Below, one piece after another: positions 6,495 to 13,866 of a stretch of 29,086 nucleotides of DNA. The notes below the pieces were generated by a model. That model was given only the letters and a program-made list of their open reading frames with translations, did not search any database and was not told where the DNA came from. The DNA is from Gemmatimonadota bacterium (GTDB lineage Bacteria > ARS69): positions 1-29,086 of the forward strand of contig JASLLL010000030.1 of NCBI GenBank assembly GCA_030747075.1, read 5' to 3'. The position numbers were made by a program, and so were the translations under genes. How positions within the stretch are numbered: position 1 is the first letter of the stretch; every line of letters begins with the position of its first letter.

Positions 6495-8174
6495 ATGTCC
6501 GGAGGGACCGCCCATCACGCGGAGCCGGGATTCCTCGGCCGGTTCGTCTTCCCGACGGACCACAAGATGATTGCCAGACAGTATCTGTTCACGGGGATGG
6601 CCATGGCCCTCCTCGGCGGCCTCATGACCTATGTGTTCCGAACGCAACTGGCCTTCCCCGGCGCCAGCGTCCCCGGATTTGGAGTGGTCTCCCCCGCGGA
6701 CTACAACACGCTGGTCACGAACCACGGCACCATCATGATCTTCTGGGTTGCCATGCCCGTACTGATCGCCGCGTTCGGGAACTTCCTGATCCCGTTGATG
6801 ATCGGCGCGGACGATATGGCCTTCCCGCGCATCAATCGATTGAGCTTTCAGGTCTTCTTCCTCAGCACGGTAGTGATCCTCCTTTCGCTCATCGTGGAAG
6901 GTGGAGGCTTCGGCGGGGCATGGACCGCGTATCCGCCTCTCTCCGCCATGGGCAAGTACAACATGACCCCCATCGCATCCGCGATGTGGCTGGGGGCGGT
7001 CGCGCTGGAGTTTGTGGCGTTCCTGCTGGGCGGGATCAACTTCATCACGACCATGCTGAACTCCCGGGCCCCCGGCATGAAAATGCTGGATATCCCGATG
7101 GTCGTCTGGATGATCGTGGTCGCAAGCGTCATCTTCATGCTTTCGGTGGGGCCTCTGGTCGCCGGCGGCGTCATGCTGTTGATGGACCAGACCATCGGCA
7201 CGGGGTTCTACGACCCGGCCCGCGGCGGCGACCCTCTTCTCTGGCAGCACCTCTTCTGGTTCTTCGGACATCCGGAAGTCTATGTGGTTCTCCTGCCGGC
7301 CGTCGGGATTGTGCTGGAGATCATCTCCGTCTTCGCACGGAAGAGGATCTTCGCGTACAAGACCATTCTCTACACCGCCATCGCGACGGGACTCGTCAGC
7401 TTTACGGTGTGGGCGCATCACCAGTTTGTCGCGGGAATCGATCCACGCATGGCCCATGTGTTCACCGCCACGACGCTGCTCATCTCCATTCCGCTGGCAG
7501 AGATGATGTTCGCATCCATCGCGACGCTCTACGGGGGGTCCATCACCTTCTCCACGCCCATGTTATGGGCTCTGGCGTTCATCGCCGAGTTCCTGCTCGG
7601 AGGCGTGACGGGGATCTTCCTGGGATCAAGCGGGTCGGACATTTACTTCCACGACACCTACTTTGTGCTGGCCCACTTCCACTACACCTTCTTCCCGATC
7701 GCCATCATCGCGGCATTCGCCGGGCTCACTTACTGGTTCCCGAAGATCTTCGGGCGGATGATGTGTGAAAAGCTGGGCAAGATTCACTTCTGGCTGACGA
7801 TCCTCTCGTTCAACGCGATCTTCATCCCGCTGTTCATTCTGGGAGCTGCCGGGCAGCACCGGAGGATCTACGACTACTCGCACTTCCCCGAGCTCTCGAC
7901 GCCGTTCTTCCAGGACTTGCGCATCATCGCGACGGTGGCGCTCTTTGTGATGCTCGCGGCGCAGGCGGTGTTCCTCTTCAACTTCGTGAAGAGCCTCGTC
8001 CGCGGACCGGCCGCTCCGAAGAACCCCTGGAAGTCGAACACGCTGGAGTGGACGACCGACTCCCCTCCGCCGCACGGAAACTGGGCGGAGCTCCCGACTG
8101 TCCACCGCGGCCCGTATGAGTACAGCGTCCCCGGACGCGACACGGACTACTGGCCACAGAACGAACCGGCCTAG
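6495..8174 (+). CDS. coxA: Cytochrome c oxidase subunit I (heme-copper oxidase, A1-like)
   Basis: A 559-residue, about 12-helix protein that reduces O2 to water and pumps protons. Low-spin heme ligands are in NHGTIMIF and in HDTYFVLAHFHYTF, which also carries the high-spin heme histidine. CuB ligands are H259 of HPEVY (with cross-linked Y263) and VWAHHQF. The D-channel is intact: FGNFL, D107 in ADDMAFPR, the asparagine of PRIN, and E261 of HPEVY, so it is A1-like. The K-channel is not canonical. The family pattern PTGVK reads PLAEM (333-337), placing Leu at the usual Thr, Met at the usual Lys, and a Glu (E336) next door. The ATG at 6495 follows GGAGGAG; longer upstream frames overlap coxB. 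The C-terminal tail past residue about 520 is hydrophilic. Confidence 0.97.
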   Translation: MSGGTAHHAEPGFLGRFVFPTDHKMIARQYLFTGMAMALLGGLMTYVFRTQLAFPGASVPGFGVVSPADYNTLVTNHGTIMIFWVAMPVLIAAFGNFLIPLMIGADDMAFPRINRLSFQVFFLSTVVILLSLIVEGGGFGGAWTAYPPLSAMGKYNMTPIASAMWLGAVALEFVAFLLGGINFITTMLNSRAPGMKMLDIPMVVWMIVVASVIFMLSVGPLVAGGVMLLMDQTIGTGFYDPARGGDPLLWQHLFWFFGHPEVYVVLLPAVGIVLEIISVFARKRIFAYKTILYTAIATGLVSFTVWAHHQFVAGIDPRMAHVFTATTLLISIPLAEMMFASIATLYGGSITFSTPMLWALAFIAEFLLGGVTGIFLGSSGSDIYFHDTYFVLAHFHYTFFPIAIIAAFAGLTYWFPKIFGRMMCEKLGKIHFWLTILSFNAIFIPLFILGAAGQHRRIYDYSHFPELSTPFFQDLRIIATVALFVMLAAQAVFLFNFVKSLVRGPAAPKNPWKSNTLEWTTDSPPPHGNWAELPTVHRGPYEYSVPGRDTDYWPQNEPA

Positions 8175-8189
8175 GCCCGGAGGAGAACG

Positions 8190-8771
8190 ATGACCGCTGA
8201 AGCGCGCCCCATCGCCAACACCCGCAGCACGGCGGGAATGCCCACCGGCCGTCTGGCGGTCTGGTGGGTGATCGCTTCGGAGATCGTGATCTTCGGAGGG
8301 CTGATCGCGTCGTATGTCATGTACCGGCTTGCGCACGACGCATGGACCGCGCAAGCCGCGCACACCAACACGTGGATCGGCGCGTTCAACACCTTCGTGC
8401 TGCTGACATCCAGCCTCTTCGCGGTCCTTGCACACAAGGCCGCGGACGCCGGTGACGGGAAGAAGGCGGCCCGAATGCTGGTCCTGACGGCAGCGGGCGG
8501 GGTGCTGTTCCTCGTGGTGAAGTCGATCGAGTGGACGATCGAAATCACGCACGGCTACACGCTGCTGTCCAACACCTTCTGGTCGTTCTACTACACCGCG
8601 GCCGGTCTGCACGCGCTGCATGTGCTGGCCGGAGTGATCATTATGCTGTTTGTCGCAGCCGACGCGGCGAAGGGCCGGGAACTCCCGCGTGTCGAATACA
8701 CGGGTCTCTACTGGCACTTCGTCGACATCGTCTGGATCTTCCTGTTCCCGCTGCTCTATATCGCCAAGTAG
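8190..8771 (+). CDS. coxC: Cytochrome c oxidase subunit III (first copy)
   Basis: A 193-residue protein with five predicted helices, the short bacterial form of subunit III. Family signatures include LAVWWVIASEIVIFGG, the buried glutamate in VKSIEWT, GLHALHVLAG, and WHFVDIVWIFLFPLLY near the C-terminus. Subunit III stabilises the D-channel side of CoxA and prevents turnover inactivation. The ATG at 8190 has AGGAG just upstream, 15 bases after coxA. A second, diverged subunit III gene follows coxD. Confidence 0.95.
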   Translation: MTAEARPIANTRSTAGMPTGRLAVWWVIASEIVIFGGLIASYVMYRLAHDAWTAQAAHTNTWIGAFNTFVLLTSSLFAVLAHKAADAGDGKKAARMLVLTAAGGVLFLVVKSIEWTIEITHGYTLLSNTFWSFYYTAAGLHALHVLAGVIIMLFVAADAAKGRELPRVEYTGLYWHFVDIVWIFLFPLLYIAK

Positions 8772-8780
8772 GGAGAGCCC

Positions 8781-9149
8781 ATGTCTGCGGAATCTACGCA
8801 CCATCCGAACTATGTGGCCGTGTGGGGCGTCCTTCTCGTGCTCCTGATCGTCAGTGTCCTCGGCCCGATGGTCGGCCTGCGTGCGGTCACCATTCTGACC
8901 GCCTTCGGGATCGCCCTGGTGAAGGCCTGGCTCGTGGCGCGGAAGTTCATGCATATCAGCGTGGCGAAGCCTTTCGTCCTCTACCTGATGGTGATCAGCC
9001 TCCTCTTCATGGTGGTGCTCTTCTTCGGAATCGCGCCGGATGTCATGAAAGACGGCGGCCAGCACTGGCACAAGACGGAAGTCTGGACGAGCCATTCGGA
9101 AGTGACCGCTGCTCCTCACGGTGGCGACGACGAAGGCAGCCACCCTTGA
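8781..9149 (+). CDS. coxD: Cytochrome c oxidase subunit IV (caa3-type, prokaryotic)
   Basis: A 122-residue protein with three hydrophobic helices (VAVWGVLLVLLIVSVLGPM; VTILTAFGIALVKAWLV; FVLYLMVISLLFMVVLFF) and a histidine-rich tail (GGQHWHKTEVWTSHSE). The length, the KAWLVARKFMH segment after helix two and the position after coxC match the caa3-type subunit IV family, a small accessory subunit beside subunits I and III. GGAGAG precedes the ATG by 4 bases. Its TGA overlaps the TTG start of the next gene (TTGA). Confidence 0.9.
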   Translation: MSAESTHHPNYVAVWGVLLVLLIVSVLGPMVGLRAVTILTAFGIALVKAWLVARKFMHISVAKPFVLYLMVISLLFMVVLFFGIAPDVMKDGGQHWHKTEVWTSHSEVTAAPHGGDDEGSHP

Positions 9150-9739
9150 GCACCGCGACGCTTTCGGACGCGCCCGGCACCACGCCTTCCGGGCGAAGGT
9201 CTCCGGCCATCCCGAGTGAAGTCATCGGGATCTTCCTCTTCGTGTTCACCGAACTGATGCTCTTCGCGGGTCTCATCAGTGCCTTTCGGATTGCGCAGGC
9301 CTCCGCGGCTGTCTGGCCGCCCATGGGCCAGCCTCGCCTCCCGATCGAAGCGACCGCGCTGAACACGGCGGCCCTTCTCGCCAGCGGGCTGGTGCTGTTC
9401 TTCTCGCGGCGCGCCGTGCGCCGGGATCCGGCGGGAACCACCACCCGGATGCTGACATGTCTGTGCCTCGGCGCCGCTTTCGTGCTCCTCCAGGGATCCG
9501 AGTGGGTCGCGCTTCTCCGCGAAGGCCTGACCATCCGTTCCAGCATCCTCGGGAGCTTCTTCTACCTGATCATCGGCCTTCACGCAGTGCACGCGGTTGC
9601 GGGACTCGGGGCACTCCTTCGCACATGGAGGAGATTCGTCTCCGGAACAGGCTCCCCGGGAAGTCTGGCTGCTGCGGAGATCTTCTGGCTCTTTGTGGTC
9701 GGCCTCTGGCCCGTACTGTATCTGACGGTCTATCGCTGA
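9146..9739 (+). CDS. Second cytochrome oxidase subunit III-like protein
   Basis: A 197-residue, five-helix protein paralogous to CoxC. It shares IGIFLFVFTELMLFAGL, the glutamate of QGSEWVALL and GLHAVHAVAG. The C-terminal WHFVD of the first copy is replaced by IFWLFVVGLWPVLYLTVY, so that histidine and aspartate are lost. The best start is TTG at 9146, overlapping the coxD stop, with GAAGG about 9 bases upstream; no ATG lies near the N-terminus, and a longer frame through coxC/coxD reads those genes out of frame. It may be an alternative or additional subunit III. Its own stop overlaps the next ATG (TGATG), so translation is probably coupled at both ends. Confidence 0.85.
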   Translation: MSTATLSDAPGTTPSGRRSPAIPSEVIGIFLFVFTELMLFAGLISAFRIAQASAAVWPPMGQPRLPIEATALNTAALLASGLVLFFSRRAVRRDPAGTTTRMLTCLCLGAAFVLLQGSEWVALLREGLTIRSSILGSFFYLIIGLHAVHAVAGLGALLRTWRRFVSGTGSPGSLAAAEIFWLFVVGLWPVLYLTVYR

Positions 9740-9975
9740 TGCCGCCACTGCGTAAGTCCACGCGCACGGTCCTTCTCGCGCTCCTCGTGTCGGCGGCGGG
9801 AACTCCTTCGTCCGCCTGCCCCGGCTGCGGAGGAGGCGGCAATGAACGGAACCGCGGTGCCTTCACCGCATCCACGCTTCTCCTGACCGGGCTGCCGCTG
9901 GCGATGATCGGTGGAAGCGCACTCTGGCTGCGACGACGGCTCGACGACGGCGAAGACGAGACTCCCGCCCGCTGA
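9739..9975 (+). CDS. 78-residue CPGC membrane protein at the end of the cox operon
   Basis: The ATG overlaps the preceding TGA. The signal-peptide-like N-terminus (RTVLLALLVSAAGTPSSA) is followed directly by C27-P-G-C30 and a glycine run, then one membrane helix (TLLLTGLPLAMIGGSALWL) and a charged tail. Small CPxC-plus-helix proteins with a proline-containing helix are seen near oxidase genes in other phyla; I recall the pattern but cannot name the family. The CxxC next to the membrane on the outer side suggests metal (copper) or thiol handling during CuA/CuB assembly; this is inference. It is the last gene of the run and converges on hutI, with 9 bases between stops. Confidence 0.72.
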   Translation: MPPLRKSTRTVLLALLVSAAGTPSSACPGCGGGGNERNRGAFTASTLLLTGLPLAMIGGSALWLRRRLDDGEDETPAR

Positions 9976-9984
9976 CAGCGCTCG

Positions 9985-11271
9985 CTAGACCCTTCGCCCC
10001 CCGCGCACGACGACGCTTCCGCTCTTCACGACATCCCGCACGAGGTTCGTGCCGAAGCGGTACGGCACGCAACGATAGTCGGGGGTGTCCAGCACAAGCA
10101 GATCCGCCTGCTTCCCCGGTGCCATGCTGCCGATCCGGTCCGCGCGGTCCAGCGCATACGCCGCGTTCACGGTGGCTGCCGAGAAGGCCTCGGACGGCGT
10201 CATCCCGAGATGCAGGCAGGCCAGCCCGATCACGACACCCATCGAATCCACGGCGCAACTCCCCGGGTTGAGATCGGTGGCAATGGCCAGCGCCACGCCT
10301 TCGTCGATCAGGCGCCGGGCATCGGCTCCGGGAATCCGCAGCGAGAAGGTGGTCCCGGGAAGGACCGTGCCGACCGTATCCGATCCGGCAAGCGCCCGAA
10401 CGCCCGCGTCCGAGACCGCGCTCAGGTGATCGGCGGACTTCGCGCCCAGTTCCACCGCCAGTTCCGCCGCGCCTGACGGAGCGAACTCATCCGCGTGAAT
10501 GCGCGGCTTCATCCCGTGCGCGGCGGCGGCCTGCATCACGCGCCGGGCCTGATCGACGGTGTAGACACCCTCCTCGCAGAAGACATCCGCGTACTCCGCA
10601 AGCCCGGATTCGGCCACGGCGGGGATCATCTCTTCCATGAGAAGGCGAACATAGGCTTCGTGATCCTTCGCGAACTCCTCGGGAAACTCATGCGCTCCGA
10701 GGAAGGTGGCCACCGTGTCCACCGGGTGCCCCGCCGACGCCCGGCTCAAGGCGCGGAGCTGCTTGAGCTCGTGTTCGGTGGACAGTCCGTACCCGCTCTT
10801 GCACTCCACGGTCGTCGTGCCGTGCAGCAGCAGAAGGTCGAGTCGTCTGGTGGCAATGCGGACCAGTTCGTCTTCGGATGCGGCTCGGGTATGCCGGACT
10901 GACGACCGGATCCCTCCGCCGGCGGCGGCGATCTCGAGGTAGCTCTGCCCGAGCAGGCGCCGCTCAAACTCGTCGTGGCGGGAACCTCCGAACGCCAGAT
11001 GCGTATGGGAATCCACGAACCCGGGAGTCACCGTGCACCCGGATGCGTCGATCCGGGTCGCGCCGGGCGAAACCTCCACCGCGCCCTCCAGATCCCCCGC
11101 CGGACCCGCCCAGAGGATCTCCCCCGCCGCGCAGGCCACCGACGCTTCCCTCACGGAACCGACGCGTCGCAGGTCTTCTCTGCGTCGCGGAACGGTGGCG
11201 CCGGCCTCCTCCAGCGTCAGGACTTCGGCCGCGTTCTCGATGACGAGATCGGCGTTTGCCGTCCCCCTCAC
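9985..11271 (-). CDS. hutI: Imidazolonepropionase (HutI)
   Basis: A 428-residue amidohydrolase that hydrolyses imidazolone-5-propionate to N-formimidoyl-L-glutamate in histidine degradation. Diagnostic segments are the metal-binding [46 protein letters not shown] and ATDLNPGS, ending with [11 protein letters not shown]. The length is typical. The start is GTG at 11271, which overlaps the TGA of hutU (GTGA), so the two are translationally coupled. The first ~40 residues include an extra arginine-rich stretch ([11 protein letters not shown]) before the metal-binding region. HutH and the later formimidoylglutamate enzymes are not in the window. Confidence 0.97.
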   Translation of the reverse strand: MRGTANADLVIENAAEVLTLEEAGATVPRRREDLRRVGSVREASVACAAGEILWAGPAGDLEGAVEVSPGATRIDASGCTVTPGFVDSHTHLAFGGSRHDEFERRLLGQSYLEIAAAGGGIRSSVRHTRAASEDELVRIATRRLDLLLLHGTTTVECKSGYGLSTEHELKQLRALSRASAGHPVDTVATFLGAHEFPEEFAKDHEAYVRLLMEEMIPAVAESGLAEYADVFCEEGVYTVDQARRVMQAAAAHGMKPRIHADEFAPSGAAELAVELGAKSADHLSAVSDAGVRALAGSDTVGTVLPGTTFSLRIPGADARRLIDEGVALAIATDLNPGSCAVDSMGVVIGLACLHLGMTPSEAFSAATVNAAYALDRADRIGSMAPGKQADLLVLDTPDYRCVPYRFGTNLVRDVVKSGSVVVRGGRRV

Positions 11272-12935
11272 GAGGTGATCCCCGGCAGATCGATCCCCTT
11301 CTCGCGGGCGACAGCGACCGCGTCTTCGTATCCGGCATCCGCGTGGCGCATCACCCCGGTCCCCGGATCGGAAGTGAGCACGCGCTCAAGCCGCGCGGCA
11401 GCCTCCTGGGTTCCGTCCGCCACAATCACCATCCCCGCGTGGAGGGAGTTGCCGATCCCCACGCCGCCACCGTGATGGAAGCTGACCCAGGTCGCGCCGC
11501 ACGCCGTATTGAGCAGCGCGTTCAGGATGGGCCAGTCGGCGATGGCATCGCTTCCGTCCGCCATGCCCTCGGTCTCCCGGTAGGGAGACGCCACGGACCC
11601 GCAGTCCAGATGATCGCGGCCGATGACAATCGGTGCCGAAACGCGCCCCGAAGCCACCAGTTCGTTGAAGATGAGACCCGCCTTCGCACGGTCGCCGTAA
11701 CCCAGCCAGCAGATGCGGCATGGCAACCCCTGAAAGGCGACACGCTCCGCAGCAATGGGAAGCCAGCGCGCCAGCACGCGATCCTCGGGGAAGGCTTCGA
11801 GAAGTGCTTCGTCGGTGGCGGCAATGTCGGCCGGATCGCCGGACAGGGCGCACCATCGGAAGGGGCCTTTGCCTTCGCAGAAGAGAGGGCGGATGAACGC
11901 CGGAACGAAGCCGGGATAGGCGTAAGCGTCCTCCATCCCGCCTTCCTCCGCAGCCCCGCGAAGGTTGTTCCCATAGTCGAAGACCACCACGCCGCGTGTC
12001 TGGAAGTCGCGCATGGCCGTCACATGGCGCACGGCCGTCTCACGCGCGCGGCGGACATATTCCCGCGGGTCCGACTTCCGGAGATCCAGCGCGTCCGGGT
12101 AGGGAATCCCGGCGGGAACATATCCGTCGAGGAGGTCGTGGGCGGAGGTCTGGTCCGTCACGAGATCCGGCGCGGGACCGTTGGCGAGGACGGTCTCGAA
12201 CAGGTCCGCCGCGTTCGCGTGGACGCCGATCGACAGAGGCTCCTTCCGCTCCAGCGCCTCCCGGGCCAGGGCCGCCGCCTCTTCCGCGGTCTCGGCCACG
12301 CGGTCGAGATAGCGTGTCTCGACCCGGCGTCGAATCCGGTCCGCATCCACTTCCGCGACGAGTGCTACGCCGCCCGCCATCGTCACGGCCAGTGGCTGCG
12401 CGCCGCCCATTCCGCCAAGGCCCGCGGTCAGCACAAGCCGCCCGTGCAGATCACCGCCAAAGTGCTTCTCCGCGGCAGACATGAAGGTCTCGTAGGTGCC
12501 CTGGAGAATCCCCTGCGTGCCGATGTAGATCCAGCTTCCGGCAGTCATCTGGCCGAACATGGTGAGGCCCTTCCGCTCCATCTCGCGGAAGTGATCCCAG
12601 TTTGCCCAGCGGCCGACCAGGTTGGCGTTGGCGATGAGGATTCTCGGAGCGTCGGGGCCGGTCTTGAACACACCCACCGGCTTCCCCGACTGCACGAGAA
12701 GCGTTTCGTCATCGCCGAGCCGGCGGAGCGTCGCCACGATGTCGTCAAACGCCTTCCAGCTGCGAGCCGCTTTTCCCGAGCCTCCGTAAACGATGAGCTG
12801 ATCGGGAAGTTCGGCCACTTCCGGGTCCAGGTTGTTCATGAGCATGCGAAGCGCGGCCTCCGTCTGCCAGGACCGGCAGGACATTTCCGCACCCCGCGGA
12901 GCGCGCACCACGCGCGCTGAACTGGTGGATTCCAT
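11268..12935 (-). CDS. hutU: Urocanate hydratase (HutU)
   Basis: A 555-residue cytosolic NAD+-dependent enzyme that converts urocanate to 4-imidazolone-5-propionate, the step before HutI. Family landmarks are visible: [14 protein letters not shown] near the N-terminus, [18 protein letters not shown] (here GSWIYIG), the nucleotide-binding [13 protein letters not shown], the catalytic cysteine in [13 protein letters not shown], and [19 protein letters not shown] near the C-terminus. Length is the usual ~555. The ATG at 12935 has GGAGGG about 8 bases upstream and a strong promoter 30 bases upstream. It is the first gene of a hutUI pair on the strand opposite to the surrounding respiratory genes. 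Confidence 0.98.
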   Translation of the reverse strand: MESTSSARVVRAPRGAEMSCRSWQTEAALRMLMNNLDPEVAELPDQLIVYGGSGKAARSWKAFDDIVATLRRLGDDETLLVQSGKPVGVFKTGPDAPRILIANANLVGRWANWDHFREMERKGLTMFGQMTAGSWIYIGTQGILQGTYETFMSAAEKHFGGDLHGRLVLTAGLGGMGGAQPLAVTMAGGVALVAEVDADRIRRRVETRYLDRVAETAEEAAALAREALERKEPLSIGVHANAADLFETVLANGPAPDLVTDQTSAHDLLDGYVPAGIPYPDALDLRKSDPREYVRRARETAVRHVTAMRDFQTRGVVVFDYGNNLRGAAEEGGMEDAYAYPGFVPAFIRPLFCEGKGPFRWCALSGDPADIAATDEALLEAFPEDRVLARWLPIAAERVAFQGLPCRICWLGYGDRAKAGLIFNELVASGRVSAPIVIGRDHLDCGSVASPYRETEGMADGSDAIADWPILNALLNTACGATWVSFHHGGGVGIGNSLHAGMVIVADGTQEAAARLERVLTSDPGTGVMRHADAGYEDAVAVAREKGIDLPGITS

Positions 12936-12964
12936 GAGAGCCCTCCGGAAACGCGTTTCGGGCC

Positions 12965-12993
12965 AGCCTAGAGGAGCGGCGGGCCCGCGTCAA
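12965..12993 (-). promoter_or_regulatory. Promoter of the hutUI operon
   Basis: On the minus strand TTGACG (12988-12993), a 17-base spacer and TAGGCT (12965-12970) end 29 bases before the hutU start. It matches the 2279-2307 promoter in -35 sequence and spacing. I see no clear HutC operator palindrome overlapping it. Confidence 0.75.
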
Positions 12994-13105
12994 CGCACGC
13001 CCTCCGGGGGGAGGTCCAGAAAAGCCCAAAGTCCTCCGGAGCTGCTGCCGAAACAGACCATGAAGCCCGGAACCGGGCACATCGACCCTTGGGAGCCACT
13101 GGAAC

Positions 13106-13735
13106 ATGATCCGATCGTCCCGTCCGTCAGACCGGCGCTCGTCCGTGCGTGGAGTCCTGCTCTGCGGGGTTCTCCTGAGCATCCTGTCTCTCGCGCCCGC
13201 CGCGGCAAGCATGGCGCCGTGCCTCTCCGCCGACTCCGCAGCGGAGTACCAGGAGTCCGGCGTGTATACGGACTACTGGAAATACACGATCCAGATCTCG
13301 TGGACCTGCGCCTGCGACGAAGTGACAAAGCTCATTCTGGATCTGGGGACCGATCCGTGCAACTGCGCCTGCGACGAGGGCGTTCTCTTCGACCTCCTCC
13401 CGGGGGCCACCACCGGCACGCCTCCTCAGTGCACCAGCTACTACGACGCCGAGGTTCTCTGCGCGGGGGACAGCAGCAATCCCTGGCAGAGCGGACCCGC
13501 ACTGGCGTGGACGCCTGACGGGGCCTCCTGTGCGCCCGGATCGGTGGGTTCCGGTACGCTCACCTTCTTCTCGCTCCTGCCCCCGGCCCCGGCAACGGGC
13601 GAGGCCAACTTCTTCGTGGAGTTCGGGGAACCGCTCGGATGGGGGGTCGTCAGCGGGAACCTGCCGGATTGCACGAGTTGCAATACCGGCCTCCAGGAAG
13701 CCTCCTGGGGCCGCGTAAAGTCGTTCTACCGCTAG
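13106..13735 (+). CDS. Secreted cysteine-rich protein of unknown function
   Basis: A 209-residue protein with a basic N-terminus and a signal peptide (VLLCGVLLSILSLAPAAAS). The mature part has 11 cysteines, several in the repeated patterns WTCACDE and CNCACDEG, then CTSYYDAEVLC, SCAPGS and DCTSCN. It lacks CXXCH, so it is not a heme c protein, and no enzyme motif is recognisable. The many cysteines in an exported protein suggest disulfide-stabilised extracellular or periplasmic folds, or metal binding. GGAG precedes the ATG at 13106. It lies alone between divergent hutU and the multiheme cytochrome, with no convincing promoter box upstream. I do not recognise the family. Confidence 0.65.
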   Translation: MIRSSRPSDRRSSVRGVLLCGVLLSILSLAPAAASMAPCLSADSAAEYQESGVYTDYWKYTIQISWTCACDEVTKLILDLGTDPCNCACDEGVLFDLLPGATTGTPPQCTSYYDAEVLCAGDSSNPWQSGPALAWTPDGASCAPGSVGSGTLTFFSLLPPAPATGEANFFVEFGEPLGWGVVSGNLPDCTSCNTGLQEASWGRVKSFYR

Positions 13736-13794
13736 TTCCGCGTCGGCGCGCGGCCGGGAACACCCGCCCGTCCCCCTCCTTCCAGGCATGATCG

Positions 13795-13824
13795 TTGGCC
13801 GAATCGACCGGCTCCCCGCATATT
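13795..13824 (+). promoter_or_regulatory. Candidate promoter of the multiheme cytochrome gene
   Basis: TTGGCC (13795-13800) and CATATT (13819-13824) are 18 bases apart; a TATTGT two bases further on would give a spacer of 20. The -10 region ends about 42 bases before the GTG at 13867. The -35 also reads as a TTG in frame with the gene, but a start there would put a long unlikely segment before the signal peptide. Confidence 0.4.
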
Positions 13825-13866
13825 GTGGAGTTCCTGGTCGGCTTTGTCCCTGGAGGGCTATTCCCC

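Noticed and set aside
7626-9143. Long minus-strand frame of about 505 codons opposite coxA-coxC-coxD
   Set aside because: Composition is Arg/Asp/His/Glu-rich as expected from antisense of GC-rich membrane genes, and it crosses several well-supported genes.
8531-9739. Longer version of the second subunit III gene starting inside coxC
   Set aside because: The upstream part reads coxC and coxD out of frame and is low-complexity. Family similarity starts after the TTG at 9146.
11256-12920. Plus-strand frame of about 554 codons opposite hutU
   Set aside because: It mirrors hutU, which is unmistakable on the minus strand.
13738-13753. Hairpin CCGCG/CGCGG after the cysteine-rich gene as a terminator
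   Set aside because: A 5-base stem in GC-rich DNA without a T-run is expected by chance.
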